Origin: Mumia quercus | GTDB lineage: Bacteria > Actinomycetota > Actinomycetes > Propionibacteriales > Nocardioidaceae | NCBI RefSeq assembly: GCF_025506335.1 | Contig: NZ_JANZYO010000001.1 | Span: forward strand, 616,805 to 680,804 | Reading direction: 5' to 3' | DNA: 64,000 nt | Shown here: in pieces, positions 17,359 to 26,221 of the stretch | Layout of the letters: each line of letters opens with the position of its first letter | Position numbering within the stretch: position 1 is the first letter of the stretch | The notes under the pieces: generated by a model | Told to the model about the DNA's origin: nothing | What the model saw: only the letters and a program-made list of their open reading frames with translations | The model's database searches: none | Made by a program: the position numbers and the translations under genes

Positions 17359-19506
17359 GTGCCCGCCTCCCGCGTCCTCGCACCTGACGCGGTTCCTCAG
17401 ACGACGAGGAACCGTCCCAGGCGGTGGCCGGAGCACTGGCCGCTGACGGTGGCGCTGGTCGGCTTCCCCCTCTGGTGGATCGCCGGGCTGTCGGGTGTGA
17501 TCGCCATCCTCGCGGCCGTCCCGATGGCAGTCCAGCTGGCGCGTCGCCGCCGCGTGTTCGTGCCGCCGGGGTTCGGGTGGTGGGTGCTCTTCCTGGTGTG
17601 CGTGGTCGTCGGCGTGCTCACCCTCTGGGCGGACGCACCCGGTGCCGTCCCGGGCGGCGGCGCATCGCGCCTCATGGTCTGGGGCTACCGGGTCGCCTGG
17701 TACGTCGCCTGCACGATCGCGCTCCTGTGGGCGGCGAACTCCGACCCGCGCTCGGTCTCCGAGCGCCGCGTGTTCCAGCTGTTCGGCTGGATGTTCGTCG
17801 TCACCGCCGCCGGGGGACTGCTGGGAGTCCTGGCGCCGACCCTCGAGCTGCGCTCGCTCGTCGAGCTGTTCTTGCCCGGCGGCCTCCGGTCGAACTCGCT
17901 CGTCCGCGGGATCGTGCACCCCGGTGTCGCCGACATCCAGACCGTCCTCGGGCGCCCGGAGGCGCGGCCCAAGGCCCCGTTCGCCTTCGCGAACTCGTGG
18001 GGCGCCAACATCTCGCTGTACCTCCCCTTCTTCCTCGTCGCCTGGCTCAAGCAAGGCAGGCGCTGGCAGCGGCTGGCCGCGCCGCTCGTCCTGGCCGTCG
18101 CGGCGATGCCGATCGTCTACTCCTTGAACCGCGGGCTCTGGGCATCGCTCGGTCTCGGCGCGGCCTTCGTCGTCGCGCGCCAGGTCGTGCGCGGCAACGT
18201 GGTCGCGATCGTCGGGACGGCGCTGGTGGGAGGTATCGCCGTCGCCGCCTTCCTCGTGAGCCCGCTGAGCGACCTGGTCGGCGAGCGCCTCGAGAACCAG
18301 CACAGCAACGACCGGCGCGGACAGCTGCTCAGCCAGACGGTCTCGAGCACGTTCGAAGGCTCACCCGTGATCGGCTTCGGGAGCACACGAGACGTGCAGG
18401 GCAGCTTCGCGTCGATCGCCGGGGCCTCGACTCCGGAGTGCCCTGCCTGCGGTGTCCCACCGCTGGGCACGCAGGGTCACATCTGGCTCGTCATCTTCTC
18501 CCAAGGCTTCTTGGGGACCTTCCTCTTCCTCGCCTTCTTCGTCACGTCGCTGTGGCGTACGTGGCGATGCCGGACGACGATCGAGACCGTCTGCACCTGC
18601 CTGCTGCTGTTCTTCGCGCTGCAGATGTGGGTGTACGACACCCTCGGCATGCCGCTGTTCACGATCATGCTCACGATCGGGCTGGTGTGGCGCAGCCAGC
18701 ATCCCGACGAGACCCCGTACCGAGGTCCGCGGCGTCGCACGCTCCAGCGCATGGTCCGCGACGCGTGGGAGGCGCGCCGCGTGTACGCCGCCGCGGTAGC
18801 GATCGGCATCCTCGTCGCCGGGATCGCGGTCGTCCGGCAGCCGCAGGAGTCCGTGGCGCGGACCTCCGTCCTCCTGGCGCCCTCGCCCGTCTACCTCACG
18901 ACGGCGATCGTGAAGGCGTCGGCGCTCCCGCGTGACATCACCATCGACACCGAGGCGGCCCTGGTGTTCTCCGCCGCCGCCCGCGACGCCGCGGCGAGCG
19001 GTCCGACGGGCGCCGAGGACGCGCTGACCGACCGGATCCGCGTCACCGCCGCCCCGAGGACCCGGGTCCTCAACATCGACGTGAGGTCGACCGACCCGCG
19101 GCGAGCGGAGGCGGAGAGCCGTTCGCTCACCGAGCGGTACCTCGAGCTGCGGCGCGACTACCTCGAGAAGCGCCGGGACCAGATGCTGGAGGGCCTCCGC
19201 GACCGGTTGGCTCAGATGGACCTGTCGGCGGGCGGCCCGGACGACACCGAGGAGCTGTCCGCGGACGTACGGGCGCGCGAGCGCGAGGCCATCGACAGCG
19301 CCATCAACAACCTGATCCTGACGTCGACCACCGCCGGCGAGGTGGTGCGCGCCAACACCGCCGTCGAGGTGCGCAAACCGATGGGCGTGCTGGTGGCCTC
19401 GGGGATCATCCTCGGGATCACCGTCGCCGCCGTCTTGTCCGTGCTCGCGCCACGCGTAGTCCAGGCCGTCTCGCGCCCCCGGCTCCGTCGGCGTCGGCGC
19501 CCCTGA
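17359..19506 (+). CDS. O-antigen-type polymerase (Wzy) fused to a Wzz-like chain-length domain
   Basis: 715-residue membrane protein. Residues about 25-455 contain many hydrophobic helices and the long periplasmic-type loop of O-antigen ligase/polymerase (Wzy_C) proteins, with NSWGANISLYLPFFL, YSLNRGLWASLGLG and the ENQHSNDRRGQLL stretch. From about 470 to the end the layout changes to that of a Wzz co-polymerase: a helix (VYAAAVAIGILVAGIAVV), an extracytoplasmic alpha/beta region with LNIDVRSTDPRRAEAES, a coiled coil (about 590-650) and a final helix before an Arg-rich tail. Polymerase and length regulator are normally separate proteins, so this is an unusual fusion. A second Wzz-like gene lies at 30942-32654. 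Confidence 0.8.
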   Translation: MPASRVLAPDAVPQTTRNRPRRWPEHWPLTVALVGFPLWWIAGLSGVIAILAAVPMAVQLARRRRVFVPPGFGWWVLFLVCVVVGVLTLWADAPGAVPGGGASRLMVWGYRVAWYVACTIALLWAANSDPRSVSERRVFQLFGWMFVVTAAGGLLGVLAPTLELRSLVELFLPGGLRSNSLVRGIVHPGVADIQTVLGRPEARPKAPFAFANSWGANISLYLPFFLVAWLKQGRRWQRLAAPLVLAVAAMPIVYSLNRGLWASLGLGAAFVVARQVVRGNVVAIVGTALVGGIAVAAFLVSPLSDLVGERLENQHSNDRRGQLLSQTVSSTFEGSPVIGFGSTRDVQGSFASIAGASTPECPACGVPPLGTQGHIWLVIFSQGFLGTFLFLAFFVTSLWRTWRCRTTIETVCTCLLLFFALQMWVYDTLGMPLFTIMLTIGLVWRSQHPDETPYRGPRRRTLQRMVRDAWEARRVYAAAVAIGILVAGIAVVRQPQESVARTSVLLAPSPVYLTTAIVKASALPRDITIDTEAALVFSAAARDAAASGPTGAEDALTDRIRVTAAPRTRVLNIDVRSTDPRRAEAESRSLTERYLELRRDYLEKRRDQMLEGLRDRLAQMDLSAGGPDDTEELSADVRAREREAIDSAINNLILTSTTAGEVVRANTAVEVRKPMGVLVASGIILGITVAAVLSVLAPRVVQAVSRPRLRRRRRP

Positions 19507-19587
19507 CGCAAAGATCGGGAACTGCCTCGGGGCCGCGCGACGCAAGATACGCTCGAGGGGTTGCGTCCTATCCGCTTTGAGGTGACC

Positions 19588-20502
19588 ATGCCTGGCTCTG
19601 CCCCGTCCGTCGATGTCGTGATTGCCACGCACAACCGCCCGGACATGCTCCGCCGGGCTCTCGACGCGGTGCTGGCGCAGACGTACGACGGCGACATCAC
19701 CGTGATCGTGGTCTTCGACCAGTCCGAGCCCGACCGGTCGCTCGAGAGCGACACGACCGGGCGACGGGTCGTCGTCCTCTCGAACACGCGCACCCCGGGC
19801 CTGGCCGGCGCCCGCAACTCCGGCATCCTCCACGGGACCTCCGCCCTCGTCGGCTTCTGCGACGACGACGACTTCTGGCGTCCGACGAAGCTCGCGGCCC
19901 AGGTGGCGCAGATGGCGGCCGACGGTGCGCCTACCTGCGTCACCGGCATCACCGTCAACTACGGAGACCGGTCGAACGACCGGATCCCCACGGCGGAGCA
20001 GATGACGCTGGACAACCTCGTACGGCACCGGGTGATGGCGGCGCACCCGTCCTCCGTCGTCATCGAGCGGAGCACCCTCGAGACGACGGTCGGACTGGTC
20101 GACGAGGAGATCCCCGGAAGCTACGGGGAGGACTTCGACTTCATCCTCCGGGCGGCGGCGGCCGGCCCGATCGCCGTCGTCGAGGAGCCGCTCGTCGACG
20201 TCACCTGGGGGCAGTCGCTCTTCTCCCGCAAGTGGGGCACGATCGTCGAGGCCATCGACTACGTGATCGTCAAGCACGCCGCGTTCGGGCACGACGACCG
20301 TGCGCTCGCGCGCCTGTACGGGAGGCGGGCCTTCGCCCTCGCCGCGATCGGACGGCGACGCGAGGCCCTGAGCACCGCGTGGCGCACCTTCCGGCTGTCG
20401 CCGCGCGAGCAGCGAACCTACCTGGCGGCAGCGGTGGCCGGGCGCCTGGTCTCGGCCGAGCGGCTGATGGACATCGCCCACCGCCGCGGCCACGGCATCT
20501 GA
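19588..20502 (+). CDS. Family 2 glycosyltransferase
   Basis: 304-residue GT-A transferase. The N-terminal domain opens VDVVIATHNRPDMLRRALDAVLAQ, holds GLAGARNSGI and the nucleotide-sugar/metal motif CDDDDFW, and later PGSYGEDFDFILRAA, which supplies the acidic residue of the acceptor site. The C-terminal 80 residues are helical and may contact the membrane. I chose the ATG at 19588 because GAGGTG lies five bases before it; a TTG nine codons upstream is less likely. It is convergent with the nitroreductase-like gene, with 3 bases between stops. The sugar transferred is unknown. Confidence 0.88.
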   Translation: MPGSAPSVDVVIATHNRPDMLRRALDAVLAQTYDGDITVIVVFDQSEPDRSLESDTTGRRVVVLSNTRTPGLAGARNSGILHGTSALVGFCDDDDFWRPTKLAAQVAQMAADGAPTCVTGITVNYGDRSNDRIPTAEQMTLDNLVRHRVMAAHPSSVVIERSTLETTVGLVDEEIPGSYGEDFDFILRAAAAGPIAVVEEPLVDVTWGQSLFSRKWGTIVEAIDYVIVKHAAFGHDDRALARLYGRRAFALAAIGRRREALSTAWRTFRLSPREQRTYLAAAVAGRLVSAERLMDIAHRRGHGI

Positions 20503-20505
20503 GCC

Positions 20506-21498
20506 TCAGCGGCGGCGTACGAAGGTCTCGGCCGGCTTGCGGTCGGAGATCGGGACGACGCTCTCGGGCGGGAACTCGCCGACGGCGATGAACATGATGA
20601 TCATCTCGGAGTCGTCGATGTCGAGCAGCCGTCGGACGGCCAGCTGGTCGCGGTAGTACATCATCGCGTTCAGCGGCACCGCTGCCAGGCCCTCGTGCTC
20701 GAGCCCGTACAGCACCGACATCGCGAAGAGGCCGCCGTCGACGAACGCCTCGTTGCGCTCGACCGGGCTCAGGAAGGTGTTGTTGGAGACGGTGATCGCC
20801 AGCAGCACCTCGGGCATCTCGGCGTACCCGAAGCCCCGCTGGTGCGCCAGGACCTGGGCAGCGAGCTGCTTGTCCTCAGTCCAGTACGCCCGCCACCCCT
20901 GGCGGTTGCAGACCGAGGGGGTCTTCTCCGCGTTGCGGAGCGCGTTCATCACCTTCTCGGTGTCGATCGGACGCCCCGAGAACTCGCGCACGCTGCTGCG
21001 GCCCTGCGCCAGGTCGTAGAAGGTCTTGTCGCAGTTGTTCTCCTTGTCGCTGCGGCGCACCGTCTTGGTCCCCGCGGCCTCCGCGGGCCGGTCGGTGCGA
21101 CGGAGCTCGTCGTCGATCACCTCCGACAGGAACGGGACGTCGAACTCCTGCTTGCGGTGGTACTCCTCGTAGCGGCGGATGATCGACAGCCCTTCCACGT
21201 ACGCGAACGCGGCGGTGTCGTAGCCGCGGGAGCGGTAGACGACGAGGGCGTCGTTGAGGTTCGACAGGGCCTTGCGGCCGAAGCCGAGCCGGACGTCGGA
21301 GTTCCTGGCGAGCCCTTTCTCGAGGGCGTGGACGTTGTACATGATGCGGGAGACGACCTGCTCGTAGCCGTCGTCGAAGACCGAGAAGGACGCCGTACGG
21401 GAGAAGCGGCTGATGTCCTTGTGCGCGAGGTAGCGCAGACGCACGCGCTGGAGCTGCTTCTTGCCGAACTGTCGGGGCCGCGAGCTGTTCATCTTCAT
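20506..21498 (-). CDS. Nitroreductase-fold protein linked to polysaccharide pyruvylation
   Basis: 330 residues. The first about 145 residues are a helical region without a clear family; the rest is a nitroreductase-type flavin fold: GRSSVREFSGRPID at the start of the domain is the usual FMN phosphate-binding Arg/Ser segment, and EKTPSVCNRQGWRAYW, EALVDGGLFAMSVLYGLE-like EAFVDGGLFAMSVL and AVPLNAM match the family layout. It would be a cytoplasmic FMN oxidoreductase. Its start overlaps the stop of the pyruvyl transferase gene by 4 bases (ATGA), and such proteins recur beside pyruvyl transferases in capsule loci. The substrate is unknown. Confidence 0.8.
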   Translation of the reverse strand: MKMNSSRPRQFGKKQLQRVRLRYLAHKDISRFSRTASFSVFDDGYEQVVSRIMYNVHALEKGLARNSDVRLGFGRKALSNLNDALVVYRSRGYDTAAFAYVEGLSIIRRYEEYHRKQEFDVPFLSEVIDDELRRTDRPAEAAGTKTVRRSDKENNCDKTFYDLAQGRSSVREFSGRPIDTEKVMNALRNAEKTPSVCNRQGWRAYWTEDKQLAAQVLAHQRGFGYAEMPEVLLAITVSNNTFLSPVERNEAFVDGGLFAMSVLYGLEHEGLAAVPLNAMMYYRDQLAVRRLLDIDDSEMIIMFIAVGEFPPESVVPISDRKPAETFVRRR

Positions 21499-22667
21499 CG
21501 GTCGGCCACCTTCTGGGCGATCGCGCTCGAGAGGTAGTCGGCCGTGCGTGCACGCTCGCGCGCCAGCACCGACGCGACGGGTCGGTAGTCGACGGGCGCG
21601 GCGAGCGTGGAGACGAGCTGCGCGGCGTCGTCGACGCGGCGGTCCACGAGACCGAAGGTCTCGAGGAGGTAGCCGAGCTTCTCCTCGTTGCCGTAGCCGT
21701 GCCCGGAGCTGCGCCGGACGATCGTCGCGAAGGGCCGTTCGTTGATGAGCGAGAAGATCGTGCCGTGGAAGGTGTCGGTCACGACGCCCTCGGCGTGACG
21801 GAAGTAGGCCAGCAGCTCGAAGGGGCTGCAGTCGACGAACTCGTCGCAGCAGTCCTGCACGCCGCCGGCGCAGAGGATCCGCGCGCCGCGGGCGCGGGCG
21901 TACGAGCGGAGCGCGTCGTTCTCCTCCTTCCCGAGCCGGCCCGAGTACCCGTAGACGAGGAGGTACGGCTCGGGGTGCGGCCGTGCTGTGGGGATCCTGG
22001 TCTCCTGCCCCAGGAAGTCGTACGCCAGCGCCGGGTCCACGTTGATCGTGGACGTCCGGCCGGTGAGCGCCTTGACGATGTCGGCGGAGTTCTGGTCGCG
22101 CACGGAGAGGGCGTCGAAGCGGGAGAGGTCGGCTGCCACCTCGTCCCGGACCCCGGCCGCGCTCAGCTTGTCGAGGGTCGTGTTGCCGAAAGAGGCGGCG
22201 TAGGAGACCAGGCGACGCGCGGGGCTGCCGTGCCCGAAGAGGTCACGCGAGTAGCCCACGTTGGTGTTGGACTGGACGCAGTTGAAGACCTCGTCGCTCC
22301 CGACGACCTGGACGTCGAGGGCGAGGTCGCGTGCGGGCTCGGTCGGGATGCCCATCAGCGGGAAGTACTTCTTGCCGTAGGTCCGCTTGTGGTTGAAGAA
22401 GCGGAGCCGGTCGCGCAGCGAGGCGTCGACCTGGTTGTACTCCGCGACCTTCGCGAGGCTGCGTCGCAGCCGCGAGGTCGGCTCGGAGGAGGCCGCGTCC
22501 TTGATCAGCGGCTCGCCGGGGACGTAGTCGACGAACGACACCTGCACGTCCTCGACGTGCTGCTCGATGAGTCGGCGCAGACCGTACGCCTGGAGCGAAG
22601 ATCCGTAGTTGTAGATGCGTTGCATCGACATGATCCCCACGCTCGTCGTGTGGCGAGTCTTCGACAT
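21495..22667 (-). CDS. Polysaccharide pyruvyl transferase
   Basis: Transfers pyruvate from phosphoenolpyruvate to a sugar to form a ketal, giving the polymer a negative charge. The 390-residue protein has the CsaB/WcaK-type two-domain layout: an N-terminal NYGSSLQAYGLRRLI, then VGSDEVFN (the family G-S-D-x-V segment), SYAASFG, SVRDQNSADIV, the NVDPAL sequence, PYLLVYGY, and the C-terminal GVVTDTFHGTIFSLINERPF with the expected T-D-x-F-H-G. The start at 22667 was chosen because AAAGGT precedes it and the upstream extension lacks conserved features. It is coupled to the nitroreductase-like gene and divergent from the GH26-like pair. Confidence 0.9.
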   Translation of the reverse strand: MSKTRHTTSVGIMSMQRIYNYGSSLQAYGLRRLIEQHVEDVQVSFVDYVPGEPLIKDAASSEPTSRLRRSLAKVAEYNQVDASLRDRLRFFNHKRTYGKKYFPLMGIPTEPARDLALDVQVVGSDEVFNCVQSNTNVGYSRDLFGHGSPARRLVSYAASFGNTTLDKLSAAGVRDEVAADLSRFDALSVRDQNSADIVKALTGRTSTINVDPALAYDFLGQETRIPTARPHPEPYLLVYGYSGRLGKEENDALRSYARARGARILCAGGVQDCCDEFVDCSPFELLAYFRHAEGVVTDTFHGTIFSLINERPFATIVRRSSGHGYGNEEKLGYLLETFGLVDRRVDDAAQLVSTLAAPVDYRPVASVLARERARTADYLSSAIAQKVADR

Positions 22668-22820
22668 CTGAGACCTTTCGGATCCGAGCGCTGCTCTCAA
22701 GAATGGTAGAGAGCCCATGGCGCGCGCGGGCCGTTTCCCCGGGTTTTGCGCCGTTTCGGGGGCGCTTGGCGACATTCCGACAGGCACGCGACCGGGGGCG
22801 AGCGGCAACCGTTGAGGGCC

Positions 22821-22848
22821 TTGCGCCCTGATGCTCACGGACTAGCAT
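22821..22848 (+). promoter_or_regulatory. Promoter of the GH26-like gene pair
   Basis: TTGCGC (22821-22826), 16-base spacer and TAGCAT (22843-22848), about 65 bases before the ATG. It lies in the 245-base gap between the divergent pyruvyl transferase and glycosidase genes. The same gap holds a short GCTCTC/GAGAGC inverted repeat near 22693-22714 on the pyruvyl transferase side. Confidence 0.45.
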
Positions 22849-22912
22849 TCCAAGCCTGTTCTGATCCCTACGTTGCTGCCGACCCGTCAGTGACAGCCGC
22901 AGGTGATGTCGA

Positions 22913-24565
22913 ATGCCGTCCCCCAAGCACAAGCAGCTGGCGCCGTTGCGCCGTCCGCGCGCGATCCTCGTCCTCTTCGTCTCGCTCGCCCTGGCCGCGG
23001 TCGTGGTCAGCACGTCGGCGCCCTCGCCGGCGCTCGTCGCCGGCCCCGAGCTCGTCGTCAACGGGACCTTCGACGAAGGCACCACAGGCTGGCGGACCAA
23101 CGACGCGCGCAACTCCACGCTCACGGTGGTCTCCACCGACGGCGCCGATCCGCACGCCTCGGTGACGTCCCGCTCGACCCGGACGGTGGTGCTCAACGAC
23201 CGCGTGAACACCGTCGCCCAGACGACCGAGGGCACCCGCTACCGCGTCTCCGCCTCCGTCCGAGGGTCGCGGCCGAAGGTCTCGGGGCAGCTGAGGGTTC
23301 GCGAGGTCGCCGGCAAGGACGTGACCGTCCACGGCTCGACCTTCTACCTCACCGACACCGACTGGACGAAGGTCGAGCTCGAGCTCGAGACCGCCTCCGA
23401 CGGCGCCAGCCTCGACCTCAACGTGCTGGCGTGGAAGAACCCGGCGGGCCGCGCGCTGGAGATCGACGACGTGTCGATGGTGGAGCTGCTCGAGCCGGGG
23501 ACGGAGCCGACGCCGACGGCATCGCCGACCACGCCGACCGCCTCGCCTTCCCCGACCGCACCGACCGCGTCGCCGACGCGTCCGGCTCCGACGCCCTCGC
23601 CCAGCGCCACGCCGACCCCCACGGCGTCGCCCACCACTCCGAGCGTCTCGCCGTCTCCGACGGCACCGACGGCGTCGCCGACGACGCCGCCGACCGCGGG
23701 CGTCCTGAGCAACGGCTGCCGCTACTCCGCGCGAGGCATCCCTGCGTGCGGCGCCTACTTCGGGGCTGCCGTCGGAGGGAACGCCGATCCGACGTCGTTC
23801 GAGCGCGCGGTCGGCGGCACCCTCGGTGTCCGCCGGACCTACTGGTCGCCGACCCAGGTCGACGGCGCCGTGAAGACCGCGGCCGCCGACCTGGAGGCCG
23901 GCCGCCTGCCGTGGATCAGCTTCAAGCTCCCGCACTCCTGGGCCGAGATGGCGCAGGGTGCTGGCGACGCGTGGGCGCGTGACATCGCGCAGCGGCTGGA
24001 CGAGCTCGACGGCCCCGTCTGGCTGGCCTTCCACCACGAGCCCGAGGGCGACGGTCCGATCGCCGAGTGGACGCGTCTGCAGCAGCGCCTGGCGCCCCTC
24101 GTGCGCGCCGAGGCGGACAACGTTGCGTACACGATCGTGCTCACCGGCTGGAACCAGCTCCACGGCGCCCCCGAGTACGCGCTGGACTCGCTCTGGCCGA
24201 AGGGCGTGAAGGTTGACGTCGCCGGCTTCGACGTCTACAACTTCTACGGCTCGACCAAGGACGGTCCCGTGCGGCTGGAGCCGACGGACATGAAGGCCTA
24301 CTTCAAGGAGTTCGCCGCCTGGTCGAAGGCCACCGGCGTCAAGTGGGGCCTCGCCGAGACGGGCTTCACCGACATGGCGTCCGTCGACCACCCTGCCTGG
24401 ATCAGCGAGACCTACGACGCGCTCGTCGACGCGGGCGGCATCGCCTTCACGTACTTCAACTCGCCGCTGAACAGCAGCTCCTCCTGGGTGATCACCACGA
24501 CGCAGAAGGAAAGGTCGTTCGGCGCGGTCCTGAAGCGCTCGCCGCGGCTGCCTGCGGGCGGCTGA
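22913..24565 (+). CDS. Secreted GH26-like glycoside hydrolase with carbohydrate-binding module and Pro/Thr linker
   Basis: 550 residues, probably exported. Order: signal/anchor helix (about 18-44), CenC-like carbohydrate-binding module (about 45-190, opening ELVVNGTFDEGTTGW), a Pro/Thr/Ser-rich linker (about 195-262) and a catalytic TIM-barrel domain (about 264-550). E376 in FHHEPEG fits the acid/base and E482 in LAETG the nucleophile of clan GH-A retaining enzymes; the layout is nearest to GH26 endo-mannanases/lichenases. CRYSARGIPAC probably forms a disulfide at the domain start. The preferred glycan is unknown; its place in the locus suggests it trims or releases the organism's own polymer. 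The next gene is a paralogue. Confidence 0.82.
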   Translation: MPSPKHKQLAPLRRPRAILVLFVSLALAAVVVSTSAPSPALVAGPELVVNGTFDEGTTGWRTNDARNSTLTVVSTDGADPHASVTSRSTRTVVLNDRVNTVAQTTEGTRYRVSASVRGSRPKVSGQLRVREVAGKDVTVHGSTFYLTDTDWTKVELELETASDGASLDLNVLAWKNPAGRALEIDDVSMVELLEPGTEPTPTASPTTPTASPSPTAPTASPTRPAPTPSPSATPTPTASPTTPSVSPSPTAPTASPTTPPTAGVLSNGCRYSARGIPACGAYFGAAVGGNADPTSFERAVGGTLGVRRTYWSPTQVDGAVKTAAADLEAGRLPWISFKLPHSWAEMAQGAGDAWARDIAQRLDELDGPVWLAFHHEPEGDGPIAEWTRLQQRLAPLVRAEADNVAYTIVLTGWNQLHGAPEYALDSLWPKGVKVDVAGFDVYNFYGSTKDGPVRLEPTDMKAYFKEFAAWSKATGVKWGLAETGFTDMASVDHPAWISETYDALVDAGGIAFTYFNSPLNSSSSWVITTTQKERSFGAVLKRSPRLPAGG

Positions 24566-24677
24566 GCCCCCCCGCTCGCCGCCGAGGTGCGGCTCGCCGA
24601 GGACGCTCGTACGGTGAAGGGACGATGCCGTCGCGAGACTCGGCTGCGACGGCGGAGCACGGGACGGGGGCGTACCG

Positions 24678-26198
24678 GTGGCAGGTGCAGTGGTGCCGCT
24701 GCGTCGTCTCGCGCTCCTCGGCACCGGGGTCATGCTCTTCTCGCTGCCGATCGCCGACACCGCCGCCGTCGGCCTCCCGAAGCGGGCCGCGGCAGCCGCG
24801 ACGACCCACACGGCGCCCACGGAGCGTACGGCCGAGGGGCGACCGGTGCACGGGCCGAACACGATCCGCAACGGCTCGTTCGAACGGCCGCGACCACGCT
24901 GGACGACGGTGAACGTCTCGAGCCGTCGGCTCACCATCGGCAAGGGCGGCGTCCAGGGGAAGAAGCGCGCCAGGCTGGTGGGGACCCGGAAGGTGCCGAA
25001 GGTCGTCGTGGCCAGTCCGACGCGCAGGCTGGCCGCCGGCAAGGGGACACGGGTCGCGGTGAAGGTCTGGGTGCGGCCGTCGCGGCCGGGCACCCGAGTC
25101 CGGGTCGTCCTCCGCGAGACACGAGGCAAGAAGGCGCGCCGCCACGTCCGGGTCGTGAGGCCTGCGGCCAAGACCTGGCGTCGTGTCAGCTTCGCCACCC
25201 GGACGCGGCTCGCTCGCCCCGTGGTCCAGCTCCGCGTGACGGGAGCGTTCGCCAGGCCGGGCGCCCTGCTGCTGGACGGCGCGTCGGCGAGGACGGTGCG
25301 CGCGACGTCGGCCGTCCGGGAGGAGCCGGACGTCGACCCGTACGTGGGAGTCCTGTCGAACGGCTGCCGCTACACCCGTCGCGGCCTGCCGCAGTGCGGG
25401 GCGTACGTCGGCGCCGCGCACGGGGGCAACACTGATCCAGCCGGCCTGGAGAAGGAGATCGGGCGCCGTCTGGGTGTGCGGCGCACGTACTACGCCGCGT
25501 CCGGGGTCGACAAGGCCGTACGGACGGCGCGCGCCGACGTCGCGGCGGGCCGCCTGCCGTGGATCAGCTTCAAGCTCCCGCACTCGTGGGCCGCGATGGC
25601 GAACGGGCAGGGCGACGCGTGGGTGCGCGACCTCGCCGAGCGGCTGGACGCCATCCCGGGTCCCGTGTGGCTGGCCTTCCACCACGAGCCCGAGGGCGAC
25701 GGTGATGTCAAGGCGTGGCGGCGGATGCAGGAGCGGCTGGCGCCACGGGTGCGCAAGTGGGCGGACAACGTCGCCTACACGGTGATCCTCACCGGGTGGA
25801 ACCAGCTCTACGGTCCGGCCGCGTACTCGCTGTCCGCCCTGTGGCCTAGGGGCGTCAAGGTCGACGTCGCCGGGTTCGACGTCTACAACTCGTACGGTCG
25901 TGACGGCCGGCTGGTCGAGAACGACGTCGTGAAGGACTACTTCGTCCCGCTCTCGCGCTGGGCGTCACGACAAGGTGTGCGCTGGGGGCTCGCGGAGACG
26001 GGCTACTCTGACCCTGCGGCCGTGCGCGACCCGACGTGGATCCGCCGGTCGGCAAAGGCGCTGGCGGCGCGCGGAGGGGTCGCGTTCGCATACTTCGATT
26101 CGCCGTACAACAGCACGGCCAATTGGGTACTGTCGACGGACGCGAAGATCGCCGACTTCGCGTCCGCAGTGCGCGAGTCACCGACGTTGCCGCGCTGA
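24678..26198 (+). CDS. Secreted GH26-like glycoside hydrolase, second copy
   Basis: 506-residue tandem paralogue of the preceding gene. It starts at GTG 24678, has a signal peptide (about 10-30), a basic CenC-like binding module (about 55-212, NTIRNGSFERPRPRW), no Pro/Thr linker, and then the same catalytic domain with E337 in FHHEPEG, E440 in LAETG and the CRYTRRGLPQC pair. The catalytic halves are closely similar while the binding modules differ, being acidic/neutral in copy 1 and strongly basic (many KK/RR) in copy 2. This suggests two enzymes of like chemistry aimed at different charged ligands. The next gene follows after 23 bases with a strong ribosome site. Confidence 0.82.
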   Translation: MAGAVVPLRRLALLGTGVMLFSLPIADTAAVGLPKRAAAAATTHTAPTERTAEGRPVHGPNTIRNGSFERPRPRWTTVNVSSRRLTIGKGGVQGKKRARLVGTRKVPKVVVASPTRRLAAGKGTRVAVKVWVRPSRPGTRVRVVLRETRGKKARRHVRVVRPAAKTWRRVSFATRTRLARPVVQLRVTGAFARPGALLLDGASARTVRATSAVREEPDVDPYVGVLSNGCRYTRRGLPQCGAYVGAAHGGNTDPAGLEKEIGRRLGVRRTYYAASGVDKAVRTARADVAAGRLPWISFKLPHSWAAMANGQGDAWVRDLAERLDAIPGPVWLAFHHEPEGDGDVKAWRRMQERLAPRVRKWADNVAYTVILTGWNQLYGPAAYSLSALWPRGVKVDVAGFDVYNSYGRDGRLVENDVVKDYFVPLSRWASRQGVRWGLAETGYSDPAAVRDPTWIRRSAKALAARGGVAFAYFDSPYNSTANWVLSTDAKIADFASAVRESPTLPR

Positions 26199-26221
26199 TC
26201 CGCCACCCGCGAAGGAGAGCG

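Noticed and set aside
19561..19587. Longer family 2 glycosyltransferase starting at TTG
   Set aside because: A good ribosome site lies just before the ATG at 19588 and the extra nine residues are not conserved-looking.
23505..23695. Short repeated units that resemble a repeat array
   Set aside because: They encode the Pro/Thr/Ser linker of the GH26-like enzyme in frame; there are no constant repeats with unique spacers, so not CRISPR.
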